Of a DNA stretch of 64,000 bases, positions 11,653 through 22,795 are shown in pieces. Position numbers and translations under genes: made by a program. The notes under the pieces are model-generated. The model saw only the letters and a list, made by a program, of their open reading frames with translations. It ran no database searches and was not told the DNA's origin. Every line of letters starts with the position of its first letter. The first letter of the stretch is position 1. This stretch comes from Macrothele yani (lineage: Eukaryota > Arthropoda > Arachnida > Araneae > Macrothelidae), in assembly GCA_039090855.1 (NCBI GenBank), contig CM077034.1:225015331-225079330 (forward strand), read 5' to 3'.

Positions 11653-11819
11653 GATGCTGGTACAGTGGTCTTAAGTTCTAGCTTCTGACCACTCGTCCAT
11701 GAAGGGTCCGGGTTCAGATCCCGGTGAGGCGTGGATATTGTGTTTTAGCACTGGCTCTCTCCCTTCCCTTGAACCAGTGGCCCTAAAGTAGGGATGGGCG
11801 ACAGCGTATAGCCCATTGA
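11653..11819 (+). repeat. SINE-1 5' part fused to a LINE 3' end
   Basis: A diverged SINE-1 with a recognisable tRNA head (B box GGTTCAGATCC near 11710) and core runs up to CCCATTGA. It then stops and LINE coding sequence begins directly. The expected SINE tail, GTTGCTCACGG and onward, is absent. No SINE tail follows the LINE either, so this is not simply a LINE inserted into a SINE. Confidence 0.8.
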
Positions 11820-12910
11820 TCGCCGGCTCCCTGTCCCCCATCTTCTCTATCGCATGTCTCTTATCTCTTCTCCTCTCTGTCCTTTCTGTGGCGTTGACGG
11901 AGACGTCGCTCATATGTACTGCCACTGCCCTATCTTGCTGCCACTTCTTCATACTGTTTTCCGGTTAGCTGACATAGTTTGCTCCACGGACTTGCCGTTT
12001 CAAGCATATCCGTGGCTGTTGCTCACGAAACATCCGCCCACCCGCCTTCCGGATGCCTGCTGCTTTCTTTTCGTACTTACCAAGCAAGTGATTCACTCAT
12101 TTCATCAATCTCTCAGGAATTCTCCTGAACTTCCATCCCTTCTGTCGGCCGGTGGGCGGCTGCGGGCTAGCTTTCGGGGCCGGCTTGTGGCGCGCCTCCT
12201 GTTGGAACTCACAGCTGCAACTTCCGCACACACAATCGACACCTTTCAGAACACCTGGGCCCAGAGCACCGGGTGGCTTTCTATTCATGGTTCTGCCATC
12301 CTACTGGTGACTTGATTGTGTCCTCTTTTGGATTGTCTTTGTTTTGGTGTTTGGCTGTTCTCTTCACCTTGCTAGTACCTTGCTTACTGAGTTATTTTAC
12401 TTATTTTGTTCTGCTCCAGCAGGCTGTGATTCTGCATGTAAATATGTATAGTATGTTACTTGCTCTTCACTTTTCTTGTTTTTCTTAGCATTGTATATTA
12501 AGTGGTTTCTGAACTGTTTTGTGATCTACTGATATGTCAATGTGCACCACTCATGTTATATGCACTGTGCTCCTATGTAGTGCTGAGTTCGAAACTTTAT
12601 CTTCACTGTTTATTTATTGTGCATCCTGTATTTTTAATGTATTTTCAAGCTCTATATATTGTATCACAGGTCATTGACCTACAGTCTTTTGCGTGTGTTC
12701 AGTGTCACAGGTCTGTCCCCATTGTGGGTTTTTAGCATTTTGTATTTATACTTTTGGGTGGCTATGCCCCTTATTCATGTATATATCATTTTCATGTATC
12801 ATTCATATTTTTCTCTGTATTCTTTCCTTGTCCAGTTTGACGAGCTGTATCATGCCTTTTGTCAATAAAATGTTGAAATGCTCATTGTGGTTGTTAAACC
12901 TTCAGTATTA
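11820..12910 (+). mobile_element. 5'-truncated LINE: ORF2 C-terminus plus 3' UTR
   Basis: The open frame (ATG at 11854, stop at 12315; open upstream to 11820) carries a C-x2-C-x8-H-x4-C zinc motif (CPFCG...HMYCHC). This is typical of the C-terminus of non-LTR retrotransposon ORF2 proteins. No RT core is present, so only about the last 150 residues survive. The 3' UTR runs to about 12905, with AATAAA at 12864-12869. Its last 34 bases (12872-12905) match the SINE-1 3' tail (10924-10957) at 26 positions. This points to the LINE family that mobilises SINE-1. I cannot assign the clade firmly (CR1/L2-like is possible). Confidence 0.75.
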
Positions 12911-13087
12911 AAATATTTTCAGTTATCCTTATTTTTTAACTTCATTGATTTCATTCATATTGCATAGATTTACAACATTTGCAAATGCAGTATGTAGTAC
13001 ATATACCGTATGTACATAGCATTGCTAATTCATTCATAATTGGTATTTTTTCCACAAGGAGTTGTGATGTAGTATATTATGAAACTT

Positions 13088-13092
<5 letters not shown>

Positions 13093-13118
<26 letters not shown>
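13093..13118. repeat. (CA)n(TA)n microsatellite
   Basis: Short CA then TA run at the left border of the 13.1-16.7 kb palindrome. A much longer (TA)n marks the right border at 16818-16851. Confidence 0.95.
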
Positions 13119-13120
<2 letters not shown>

Positions 13121-16100
13121 TCTATTAAGAAGATACCTAAGCAAAAAAATACATATATAATTTTGACTCACACCAAGTACAACATAGAAAAGGTTATGTA
13201 TCTACCTGTGTGAGTAAAAGGAGAAAAGATAAAAAATAAAATAAAACAACTGAATGTAGAAGGTGTCGAGAATACTGAGCCTTGGCTTTATCAAGGACCA
13301 GCAAAAACTCTGCATTTTCTCACTTCCACAAAGACCTAGTTGGAAATGGGTTTCTGCAAGGCCATAGATGCAAGTAACATTCCCACCTAAAATTGTTTTA
13401 AAAAATATATATATGTCATGTCCTCCGCAGAGTTGTATGACCTAGCACTAGTTAACAATTTCGCTTGCATCCATTAACCTTCCTGGCCCGACCCATGCTC
13501 TTCATCTGTTACTATTAAACAGAGAGAAGAAGATTAAAGAGAACTCAAGCTGTGAGAGTGACATAATAATTAGAAATAATTTTCAGCTATAACGAAATGC
13601 CAAGTTCGTTTGAGAGAGAATTTAAACCTGAAAATCAATGCAAAAGAAATCCAAATTTTTACATTGCAATTAAAAAAGGAAATATTAATTTTTAAAAAAC
13701 AGATTTTTGAAAGAAAACTTGAGTCTAAAACCCCCTACTCTACAACTTATGACAGCACGAAAACGAGAATAAGTTAAAGACAATAATTAACTAAAGAAAA
13801 CTTTGTGAAAGTTATAGGACTTAAACAGTTAGTTGCAATATGTACAAAGTATTTCAGCAGTGCTTTAAGTGCATAATTAATTAGTTATTAAGAACTTAAC
13901 TACTTTGAAAATACAGCGCATAGAAAAGGAACAAGCTTAGCCATCTTCTGTTCCTAGGTACCCCAAAAGACGCGCAAAGTTGCAAAGAAAAGAAAGAGTT
14001 AAAACCCGCAAAAATGTTAACAGACAAGCCAGTGCCTAAAAGCTGAAAGGCTAAAAATCAACAGAGAAAAAGTACATGAAGTACAAACATTGAACTTAGA
14101 AAACCTAAAACCCAAATACAAGGAAGAGAGCTTACCTCTTGTGTGACTAAACTTTCTCCTCACAATAGTAAAACATGGCTGACCTCTTCCGCCACTCCCT
14201 AGTCGCTGGGGGGCAGTGAGGGTGGGGCTGATGGCCTCCTCATACAGAAAGAAACCAACTCGCGGAGATTTTAACCAGAGAAAAAAATATATAAACTTAA
14301 GACTGTGGATCTGTATGATCAGAATGAGCAGAATTAACTCTCCAGAATACATGAGAAATATTATGAAATACACGAGTAGTGTATTTAATAATCTTTGCAT
14401 GTATTAAATCACCTTAGTGAGCTTCTATAGATTAATCAGAATCTTATTAATTTTAATGTTGGTTTTACTATTTTTAGTATAGCTATCCTAGTGATGAATA
14501 ACTAGTTTTCTTTTTTATTTGTTTTTATTTTCTTTTATAAACAGATTTTTAAGCTTTTTTTTTGTGATTTTGTTTATATTATTTAATTTTTTGTTTTAAT
14601 AGGACCTTCATATCCATAGCACTAAGGTTCCTTTAGGTAGTTAATAGGCATCCTCTAGCCAACTTCCTTACGGCTTTGATTGGTCAGAATCATATTATTA
14701 ACTGTGTAGAAAATTAAAGCAGATCTGCCAACCTTACTCTATTATTCAGAATAATTTTTCTTAAAGTTCTTTTGATGAAAGAAGAAGGAATTTCGTTCTC
14801 TAGAAAACTTTCTAATAGTATATTAATGTGATAATTGAAGTCCAAATTGTTGCTCCAAATTCTTGAAATTCTTAGGACCTGAGAAATTAGTACATTCTCA
14901 ATTACTTTGGTAATTGAGAATGTACTAATTTCTCAGGTCCTAAGAATTTCAAGAATTTGCAGCAACAATTTGGACTTCAATTACCACATTAATATACTAT
15001 TAGATAGTTTTCTAGAGAACGAAATTCCTTCTTCTTTCATCAAAAGAACTTTAAGAAAAATTATTCTGAATAATAGAGTAAGGTTGGCAGATCTGCTTTA
15101 ATTTTCTACACAGTTAATAATATGATTCTGACCAATCAAAGCCGTAAGGAAGTTGGCTAGAGGATGCCTATTAACTACCTAAAGGAACCTTAGTGCTATG
15201 GATATGAAGGTCCTATTAAAACAAAAAATTAAATAATATAAACAAAATCACAAAAAAAAAGCTTAAAAATCTGTTTATAAAAGAAAATAAAAACAAATAA
15301 AAAAGAAAACTAGTTATTCATCACTAGGATAGCTATACTAAAAATAGTAAAACCAACATTAAAATTAATAAGATTCTGATTAATCTATAGAAGCTCACTA
15401 AGGTGATTTAATACATGCAAAGATTATTAAATACACTACTCGTGTATTTTATAATATTTCTCATGTATTCTGGAGAGTTAATTCTGCTCATTCTGATCAT
15501 ACAGATCCACAGTCTTAAGTTTATATATTTTTCTCTGGTTAAAATCTCCGCGAGTTGGTTTCTTTCTGTATGAGGAGGCCATCAGCCCCACCCTCACTGC
15601 CCCCCAGCGACTAGGGAGTGGCGGAAGAGGTCAGCCATGTTTTACTATTGTGAGGAGAAAGTTTAGTCACACAAGAGGTAAGCTCTCTTCCTTGTATTTG
15701 GGTTTTAGGTTTTCTAAGTTCAATGTTTGTACTTCATGTACTTTTTCTCTGTTGATTTTTAGCCTTTCAGCTTTTAGGCACTGGCTTGTCTGTTAACATT
15801 TTTGCGGGTTTTAACTCTTTCTTTTCTTTGCAACTTTGCGCGTCTTTTGGGGTACCTAGGAACAGAAGATGGCTAAGCTTGTTCCTTTTCTATGCGCTGT
15901 ATTTTCAAAGTAGTTAAGTTCTTAATAACTAATTAATTATGCACTTAAAGCACTGCTGAAATACTTTGTACATATTGCAACTAACTGTTTAAGTCCTATA
16001 ACTTTCACAAAGTTTTCTTTAGTTAATTATTGTCTTTAACTTATTCTCGTTTTCGTGCTGTCATAAGTTGTAGAGTAGGGGGTTTTAGACTCAAGTTTTC

Positions 16101-16698
16101 TTTCAAAAATCTGTTTTTTAAAAATTAATATTTCCTTTTTAATTGCAATGTAAAAATTTGGATTTCTTTTGCATTGATTTTCAGGTTTAAATTCTCTCTC
16201 AAACGAACTTGGCATTTCGTTATAGCTGAAAATTATTTCTAATTATTATGTCACTCTCACAGCTTGAGTTCTCTTTAATCTTCTTCTCTCTGTTTAATAG
16301 TAACAGATGAAGAGCATGGGTCGGGCCAGGAAGGTTAATGGATGCAAGCGAAATTGTTAACTAGTGCTAGGTCATACAACTCTGCGGAGGACATGACATA
16401 TATATATTTTTTAAAACAATTTTAGGTGGGAATGTTACTTGCATCTATGGCCTTGCAGAAACCCATTTCCAACTAGGTCTTTGTGGAAGTGAGAAAATGC
16501 AGAGTTTTTGCTGGTCCTTGATAAAGCCAAGGCTCAGTATTCTCGACACCTTCTACATTCAGTTGTTTTATTTTATTTTTTTATCTTTTCTCCTTTTACT
16601 CACACAGGTAGATACATAACCTTTTCTATGTTGTACTTGGTGTGAGTCAAAATTATATATGTATTTTTTTTGCTTTATATATGTATTTTTTTCTTCTT
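13121..16698. mobile_element. 3.6-kb palindrome: two head-to-head Penelope-like 3' halves
   Basis: Left arm 13121-14905 and right arm 14910-16698 are reverse complements around a 4-base loop (14906-14909). The arms differ at scattered sites: for example 3 changes in about 75 bases beside the loop, another near 15450 versus 14365, and an extra AT-rich stretch near 16670. In the right arm, 14912-15101 encodes a peptide like the thumb region of Penelope-like reverse transcriptases (QVLRISRICS ... FIKRTLRKI), ending at a stop. The same peptide is mirrored on the minus strand. Downstream is long non-coding sequence with a GAGGTAAGCTC splice-donor-like site (about 15675) and a terminal block near 16510-16560. 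Both halves are truncated at the same point in the RT. Confidence 0.7.
14910..15101 (+). pseudogene. Penelope-like RT thumb fragment (mirrored at 14714-14905, minus strand)
   Basis: About 60 residues without stops read VIENVLISQVLRISRICS, then about 20 residues later SSFIKRTLRKII. The R-x-x-RIC(S) followed by a conserved F-I helix fits the RT C-terminal (thumb) region of Penelope-like elements. The fragment ends at a stop with no GIY-YIG endonuclease after it, so it is either an endonuclease-lacking lineage or a truncated one. Assignment rests on motif recall only. Confidence 0.5.
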
Positions 16699-16817
16699 AA
16701 TATAATGTGAATTCTGAATTTTCAAAACTGCTGCGTTGCGCGTTTTGATCTTCAGGTTATTTTGCAACTTTCGTTTTAAATTCTAAAGTTTTTCCTTAGT
16801 CTTCAGTTTTGCTTTTA
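16699..16817 (+). repeat. Outer extension of the Penelope-like terminal block
   Basis: About 120 bases beyond the palindrome's right arm match (inverted) 47215-47305, where a solo block of the same family sits. The left arm lacks this part because (TA)n intervenes. The (TA)n tract at 16818-16851 follows directly. Confidence 0.65.
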
Positions 16818-16818
16818 A

Positions 16819-16851
<33 letters not shown>
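16818..16851. repeat. (TA)n microsatellite, insertion site of an RTE
   Basis: Pure TA run. A second (TA)n run at 18593-18610 follows the RTE copy, so the RTE probably landed inside one TA tract. Confidence 0.9.
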
Positions 16852-16855
<4 letters not shown>

Positions 16856-18590
16856 AGGGATGATACTTCTATTCCAGACATTATGACAGGTACCAGTGCC
16901 AATATCTCTCCAATCCTCCCTGCAGAAGTTACATATGCAATTAAGAACATGAAACGGGGAAGAGCTCCAGAATTACTGTGAGCATTATACAAGAAGCAAG
17001 TGGAGAAATTGAAATTACACTCGCCCAAGTTTTCACCAGATGTCTTAATGAAGGGAAGATTCCTGAGGATTGGAACAATGATCGCCTGCTTCATAAAAAA
17101 GGTGATGTTGAGAATCTTAGTAACTACAGGCCCATCAGCCTCCTGTCGGTAGTTTATAAAATCTTTACTAAGATTCTTTCATATCGCTTGAAGGTAACAT
17201 TAGACATGTCCCAACCAAGAGAACAAGCTGGATTCAGGAGTGGTTACAGCACTATAGATCATATCCATGTACTGAGACAACTAATTGAAAGAACAAGAAA
17301 ATATGAACTCCCATTTTGCATGGCTTTTATTAACTATGAAAAGACCTTCGATTCCGTGAAACCATCAGCAGTAACAATGGCTTTGAAATCCTGTGGTATT
17401 GAAGATGCATACATTAGCATTATTAATAACATCTATGAAAATGCAAGTGCAAAGGTTCGGATATTTGAGGATACAGCACAAATAAGAATTGGAAAGGGAG
17501 TGAGACAAGGTGACACCATATCTCCCAAGCTCTTTAATGCCACATTGGAAAATGTCTTTCAATCATTGAACTGGGAAAACAAAGGGATAAATATTAATGA
17601 AGATTACTTAACTCATCTTTGCAACTACCCCTTCAGAGCTGCAGAGTATGATCCAAGAACTTGCTGACAAGAGTAAAGAAGTGGGATTAAAAATAAACTT
17701 TCAGAAGACAAAAGTGATGTATAATGCTTTTACAAGAAACGAAGATTTATCGATTGATGGAGAAAAACTTGAGACAACCGATTCCTACATTTATCTTGGG
17801 CAGCAGATATCAAGTGAGGGACACATTGATGAAGAAATTAATCAGCATATAAAATTTGGATGGATAGCTTTTGGAAGAAACAGTACAAATTTTAAGAGCA
17901 GTATGCCATTATGTTTGTTTGTTTGTTTGATTGGAGGTTTAACGACCACCGTGAGCAACTCAATGGGCTATAAGTAGTCGCCCGTCCCTAATTTAGGGTC
18001 ACTGGTTCCAGGGAAGGGAGAGAGCCAGTGCCGTAAGACAATCACAACATCCATGCCTCACCGGGATTCGAACCCGGACCCCTTTCGGACGAATGATCAG
18101 AGGCCATCGCTTAGACCACTGCGCCACCGGGGCGGCTATGCCATTATGTCTCAAAAGAAAGGTGTTTAATCAATGCATCCTGCCAGTGCTTATGTATGGA
18201 GCAGAGACATGGACCTTAACTAAAAAAGACATACAAAGACTGCAGACAACTCAAGGATGCATGCTTGGTGTAACCAGGAAAGATTAGAAGAGGAACTTGT
18301 GGATAAGCAAAATGACAGGAGTGGACGACATCATGATCAGAGTTAAATCCCTGAAATGGCAATGGGCTGGACGTGTTGCCAGAAGAACAGACCACTGATG
18401 GACAACCAAAATTTTAGACTGGATTCCGAGGGACAGGAAAAGACCCAGAAGAAGACCCCATGAGAGATGGGTGGATGAAATTCGAAAGTTGGCTGGAGTG
18501 ACATGGAGGAGACAGGCCCAAGACAGACAATTGTAGAAGAAATTTGGGGAGACCTTCATCCAGCAGTGGATTGATAATGGTTGATGATGA
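16852..18590 (+). pseudogene. RTE-type LINE copy 1, RT pseudogene, 5' truncated
   Basis: Plus-strand RTE copy starting within the linker before RT. Frames 16978-17667 and 17648-17977 cover RT motifs: NYRPISLLSVVYKIF, the motif-A-like INYEKTFDSV (aspartate of motif A altered: usual family text here is IDYEKAFDSV, so D is N) and motif B GVRQGDTISPKLF. Next to 17619 a 26-base deletion removes the FADD catalytic box and shifts the frame. The C-terminal part resumes after a SINE insertion at 18150 and has in-frame stops. The 3' end is TTGATAATGGTTGATGATGAT. The element cannot encode an active RT. Confidence 0.88.
17902..18149 (-). repeat. SINE-1 inserted in RTE copy 1, 13-bp TSD
   Basis: Full-length minus-strand SINE-1 with TATGCCATTATGT at 17902-17914 and 18137-18149. 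Its 3' tail on the SINE strand is (CAAA)n instead of (AATC)n or poly-A. It is younger than the RTE it interrupts. Confidence 0.95.
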
Positions 18591-18610
18591 TACATATATA
18601 TATATATATT

Positions 18611-19331
18611 AAGATAGTTTAAAAATCATTAATTTTTTTATTGTTGTTTACTTTTAAATTGAAACAAGGCTATTGAAAGCCTGCATTGTTTCCTGATTAG
18701 TACTTTGGCTATAAAAGAAGTCCCAATGATTTCAGTACATTGCAAAATTGGAGTGCTGATGCATTTACCTGGGAATCATCATCACTTTTGCCACTAGAGA
18801 CATTCTCATGGCACTTTTTGATTTCAGTGATTTAATCTTGAGTCATAAGTGTTGATATTGCCAAATGCACACTGCAGCTGGTGTAATCATAGAGGTCAAC
18901 ACATCTTCCTTTCCAATTATAATATTCCAGTCAAATTGTGAAATATGTTCTTGACCTATAGATTTGTCTGGAAAGCAAATTCAAACATAGGGCTATGTGA
19001 TGCCGAGCAAGAGCAGGTGTCTACCATAGGTGACAACCGATCTGACTAATGTTAGCTCAGAAGGGATTGGTGCATTCTTCACAGTGAAACATAAAACACG
19101 TGGAAGATAGGGAGTGGAGAGCAGAGGGAGTAGAGAGATTGGAAAATAGAATTTTTCATAGCAAACGAGAACTAGGTGAAAAGATAGTTCGGCAAACAGA
19201 ATCTGCGTGCTTTGAATTTCTTATTCACAACACCACAATTTAACACATACATGAGAATAAAGCTAATTTGATTAATGTGTAATTACTAAAATTTAACGTT
19301 AAGGTCAATTCAGAATTTTTGTACTAAATAC
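18611..19331. other. No gene seen
   Basis: AT-rich intergenic-looking DNA between the RTE copy and the second giant palindrome. I recognise neither coding nor repeat structure here. Confidence 0.4.
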
Positions 19332-21904
19332 ATGTGATGGGTTCCATTTCAACTCAGGCAAGGTCGTACCATCATGGTCTCAGATTTCTCTAAAAAAATT
19401 AAGGGGTGTTCCTTGATTAAAATAAGGAGACCTATATTTTTTCTTTCGGCAAGAAAAAATTTTCCTTTCGAGATAGAGGGTTTCAAATCTTGCACCGTCA
19501 AACAAGTTCTCTAGAAAACGGTTATTTTTCCTAACTTCAGCGAGTCATTGCAGCAGTTAAAAAAGATATCGTGTTCTTGTATTTTTTACATTGCGTGTAT
19601 AACATATAATAATATATGGTGCTAATATTTGCTACACATCGTATGTTTAAAATAAAAAAAAATCGTAAACTTTGTGATTTAAAAAAAAATGAAATTCTTA
19701 AGTTTTTTTTAAACAGCTTTGGATGGAGTTTTTCTATATTCGTTCTTTTCGTTAAAGACATACAAATGTGCACTTTATTTGTAATTTTTTGTGTGTCTGT
19801 GAAACTGCTAGTTTCCGCGTTTCGGCAGCGTTAGAAAAAGCCGATTTTGAAAAATCTCTAACTTTGCCAACGATTTTCTCAAAAAGGCCATTTTTTAAAA
19901 TTCTGAAAATTAAATCCCTGTTTCATTATCAACAGGAGAATATCTGTGTAAATTTTCACGGACCTAAAAACGCCCGTTTCCGAGTTAGACGCGTTTGAAT
20001 TTGGTTTGAAAGCCTACGATTTCCCGTGTTCTAAAGGCGACATTTTGGAAAAATCTCAGGCGCAAAGTACGTACGTTATCTCTTACCCGAATCAAAGCGT
20101 TAGATATTCTTTGTTCGAATGATGGAATGAGAGCATTGGGTCAGCTGGCCCTGGTTGGATACATCCACCTTACCCTTCCCCGAGTGATGACATGCCTATA
20201 AAACTGTCGGGGGGGGAGATAACCAATACATAAAGAAAATTCTTGCTGCTCCACTAACAAAGTTGAGTTGCGAAAGACAGCAGCAGTTGTTTGTTTGTTT
20301 GTTTACGTATATACTTAAACATCGCATAAGAAAAGACTATGAAAGAGTAGAAAACTGTTGTGAAACAATTTTAAGAAAAAGAGTGCAGGCATGTGTACTG
20401 TAAGTTAATTTTCGATTGCTAAACACCCTCGAGTTTTTCTGGGAGTTGCTAATTGTAGGCTACTGTCAGAAGAGAGCAGTTACTGTTTTGTTATAGTTGC
20501 TAAAGTTAACCTCAGTTTTTCGTAATAGTAAAATATTCGCTCAGGAGAGTTTTGTCCTCTGCGAACGGGGGAGAAGGTGCAAAGCTCTTGACCTCGCTGC
20601 TGGGTTGATAGCGCTGGTTGCCACCGAAACTCTGCTTACCTCCTCTCCAAAACGTAATGGCAATTGTCTAATCTACTAAATAAATAACAATTAACACATA
20701 CGCGTGCATGCTTATTCATAAAATGTAAGTTGAGTATATTTACTGTTCAATCAGCTGATTTTACAAGTAAAATTCATATACAACTTATGCACTTATAATG
20801 GTGTAAAGATTTTTATCTATTTAAAACATATTCATAGATTTCAATTTTTTTAAAGAGGGGGTGATTGCGTTCTTAGTGATTTCCACCTGGGCCACGATAA
20901 ACCATGCACTGCCCATGGCTTCTGTTCCCTTAGAAGATAATACTGGATCGATGGGAGACCAGCAGCCGAGTTTTGACAACCCCCCACCACCCCCTCACGT
21001 TGTGGTGAGGTGTCTCAAAGCTAGGTAGCTTTCTAAAATGTTTCAACTTAGTTGGCTGGTAACAAGAGAGGGATTCCATTTCAACTCTGGCAGGGTCGTA
21101 CCATCACGGTCTCAGATTTCTCTAAAAAAATTAAGGGGATGTTCCTTGATTAAAATAAGGAGACCCTATATCTTTTCTTTCGGCAAGAAAAAATTTTCCC
21201 TTTGAGACAGAGGTATTCAAATCTTCCACCGTCAAACAAGCTCTCTAAAAAACCGGTTATTTTTCCTAACTTCAGCGAGTCATTGCAGCAGAATTAAAGA
21301 TATTTTGTTCTGGTATTTTTTTATCACATTGTGTGTATAACGTATAATAATATGTGATGCTAATATTTTTTACACATCGTATGACTAAAATTTAAAAAAA
21401 TCGTAAACTTCGATTTAAAAAAAAATTGAAATTTTAAAGATTTTTTTTAACTGGTTCAAATGGAGTTTTTTTTTCTATACTCGTTTTTTTGTTAAAGACA
21501 TACAAATGTGCACTTTATTTGCAATTTTTTATGTGTCTGTGAAACTGCTAGTTTCCGCAGCGTTAAAAACAGCCGATTTTGAAAAATCTCCAACTTTGCC
21601 AACGATTTTCTCAAAAAGGCCCTTTTTTAAAATTCTGAAAATTAAATCCCTGTTTTATTATCAACAGGAGAATATCTGGGTAAATTTTCCCGGGCCTAAA
21701 ACCGCCCGTTTCCGAGTTAGACGCGTTTGAATTTGGTTTGAAAACCTACGATTTCTCAGTGTTCTAAAGGCGCCATTTTGGAAAATCTAAGACGCAAAGT
21801 ACGTATTCTCTTACTCGAATGAGAGTGTTGGATCCGTCCACCTCACCTTACCCTGAGCGATAACATGCCTAAAAAACGGTCTTGGAAAAAAAAATAACAA
21901 ATCT

Positions 21905-22795
21905 ATATATATAGAGAATTGAAGGTGTGTCAATTTAGAACCATCAAACTTGGTATACTATCTCATGGTACCCTAACTTAGACCGTAGACGGCTTTTGGA
22001 AGGGGGAGCTCGGGTCAATGGGCCCCACGCAAAATTTCCGTAAAATCTAGTTTTCAATTTAGAACCATCAAATTTGGTATACTTTTTCTTGGCACCCTAA
22101 CTTTGACTAGACGGTTTTGGGAAGAGGTCGAAACCCGGGGTCAAGCCCCCCACCCCCACCCCTACAAAATTTTCGTAAAATATTTTACAAAGTTAGGGTG
22201 CCAAGAAAAAGTATGCCAAATTTGATGGTTCTAAATTGAAAACTAGATTTTACGGAAATTTTGCGTGGGGCCCTTTGACCACGGGCTCCCACCCACCCAG
22301 GGCTCTGCCCCCCTTCCAAAAACCATCTACGGTCTCAGTTAGGGCACTATAGTTTACAAGTATATTTTAAGGAAATTTTGTGTGGGGGCTCTTTAACCCA
22401 GGGCTCCGACCCCTTCCAAAAACAGTCTGCTGTCTAAGTTAGGGTACCATGCTGTAGTATTCCAAATTTGGTGGTTCTAAATTGGAAACTAGATTTTATG
22501 GAAGTTTTCTGTGGAGCCCCTTGACTCCGGGCTCCGACCCCTTCCAAAAACAGTCTGCTGTCTAAGTTAGGGTACCATGCTATAGTATTCCAAATTTGGT
22601 GGTTCTAAATTGAAAACTAGATTTTATGGAAGTTTTCTGTGGAGCCCCTTGACTCCGGGCTCCGACCCCTTCCAAAAACCATCTACGGTTTAAGTTAGGG
22701 TACCATGAGATAGTATACCAAGTTTGGTGGTTCTAAATTGAAAACTGTAAATTTCTTTTGCAGACATGCATTCAATTCTATATATATAGATTTGT
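21905..22795. repeat. Inverted minisatellite core of the 6.2-kb palindrome
   Basis: Bounded on both sides by a TCTATATATATAGA box (about 21901 and 22780). It contains units of roughly 120 bases with the landmark TTTAGAACCATCAAATTTGG. About two copies run in plus orientation (21937-22180) and about four in minus orientation (22185-22760). Units carry a C-rich half (GGGCTCCGACCCC-like) and a TAACTTAGAC/AGTTAGGGTACC-like half. No coding frame. Confidence 0.75.

Noticed and set aside
12273..12911. Overlapping short ORFs as membrane proteins
   Set aside because: They lie in the T-rich 3' UTR of the LINE, overlap in several frames and show only composition-driven hydrophobicity.
13121..16698. Pure sequencing or assembly foldback artefact
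   Set aside because: The arms differ by scattered substitutions and an indel, and the outer parts differ. I keep a residual doubt and list long-read checks.
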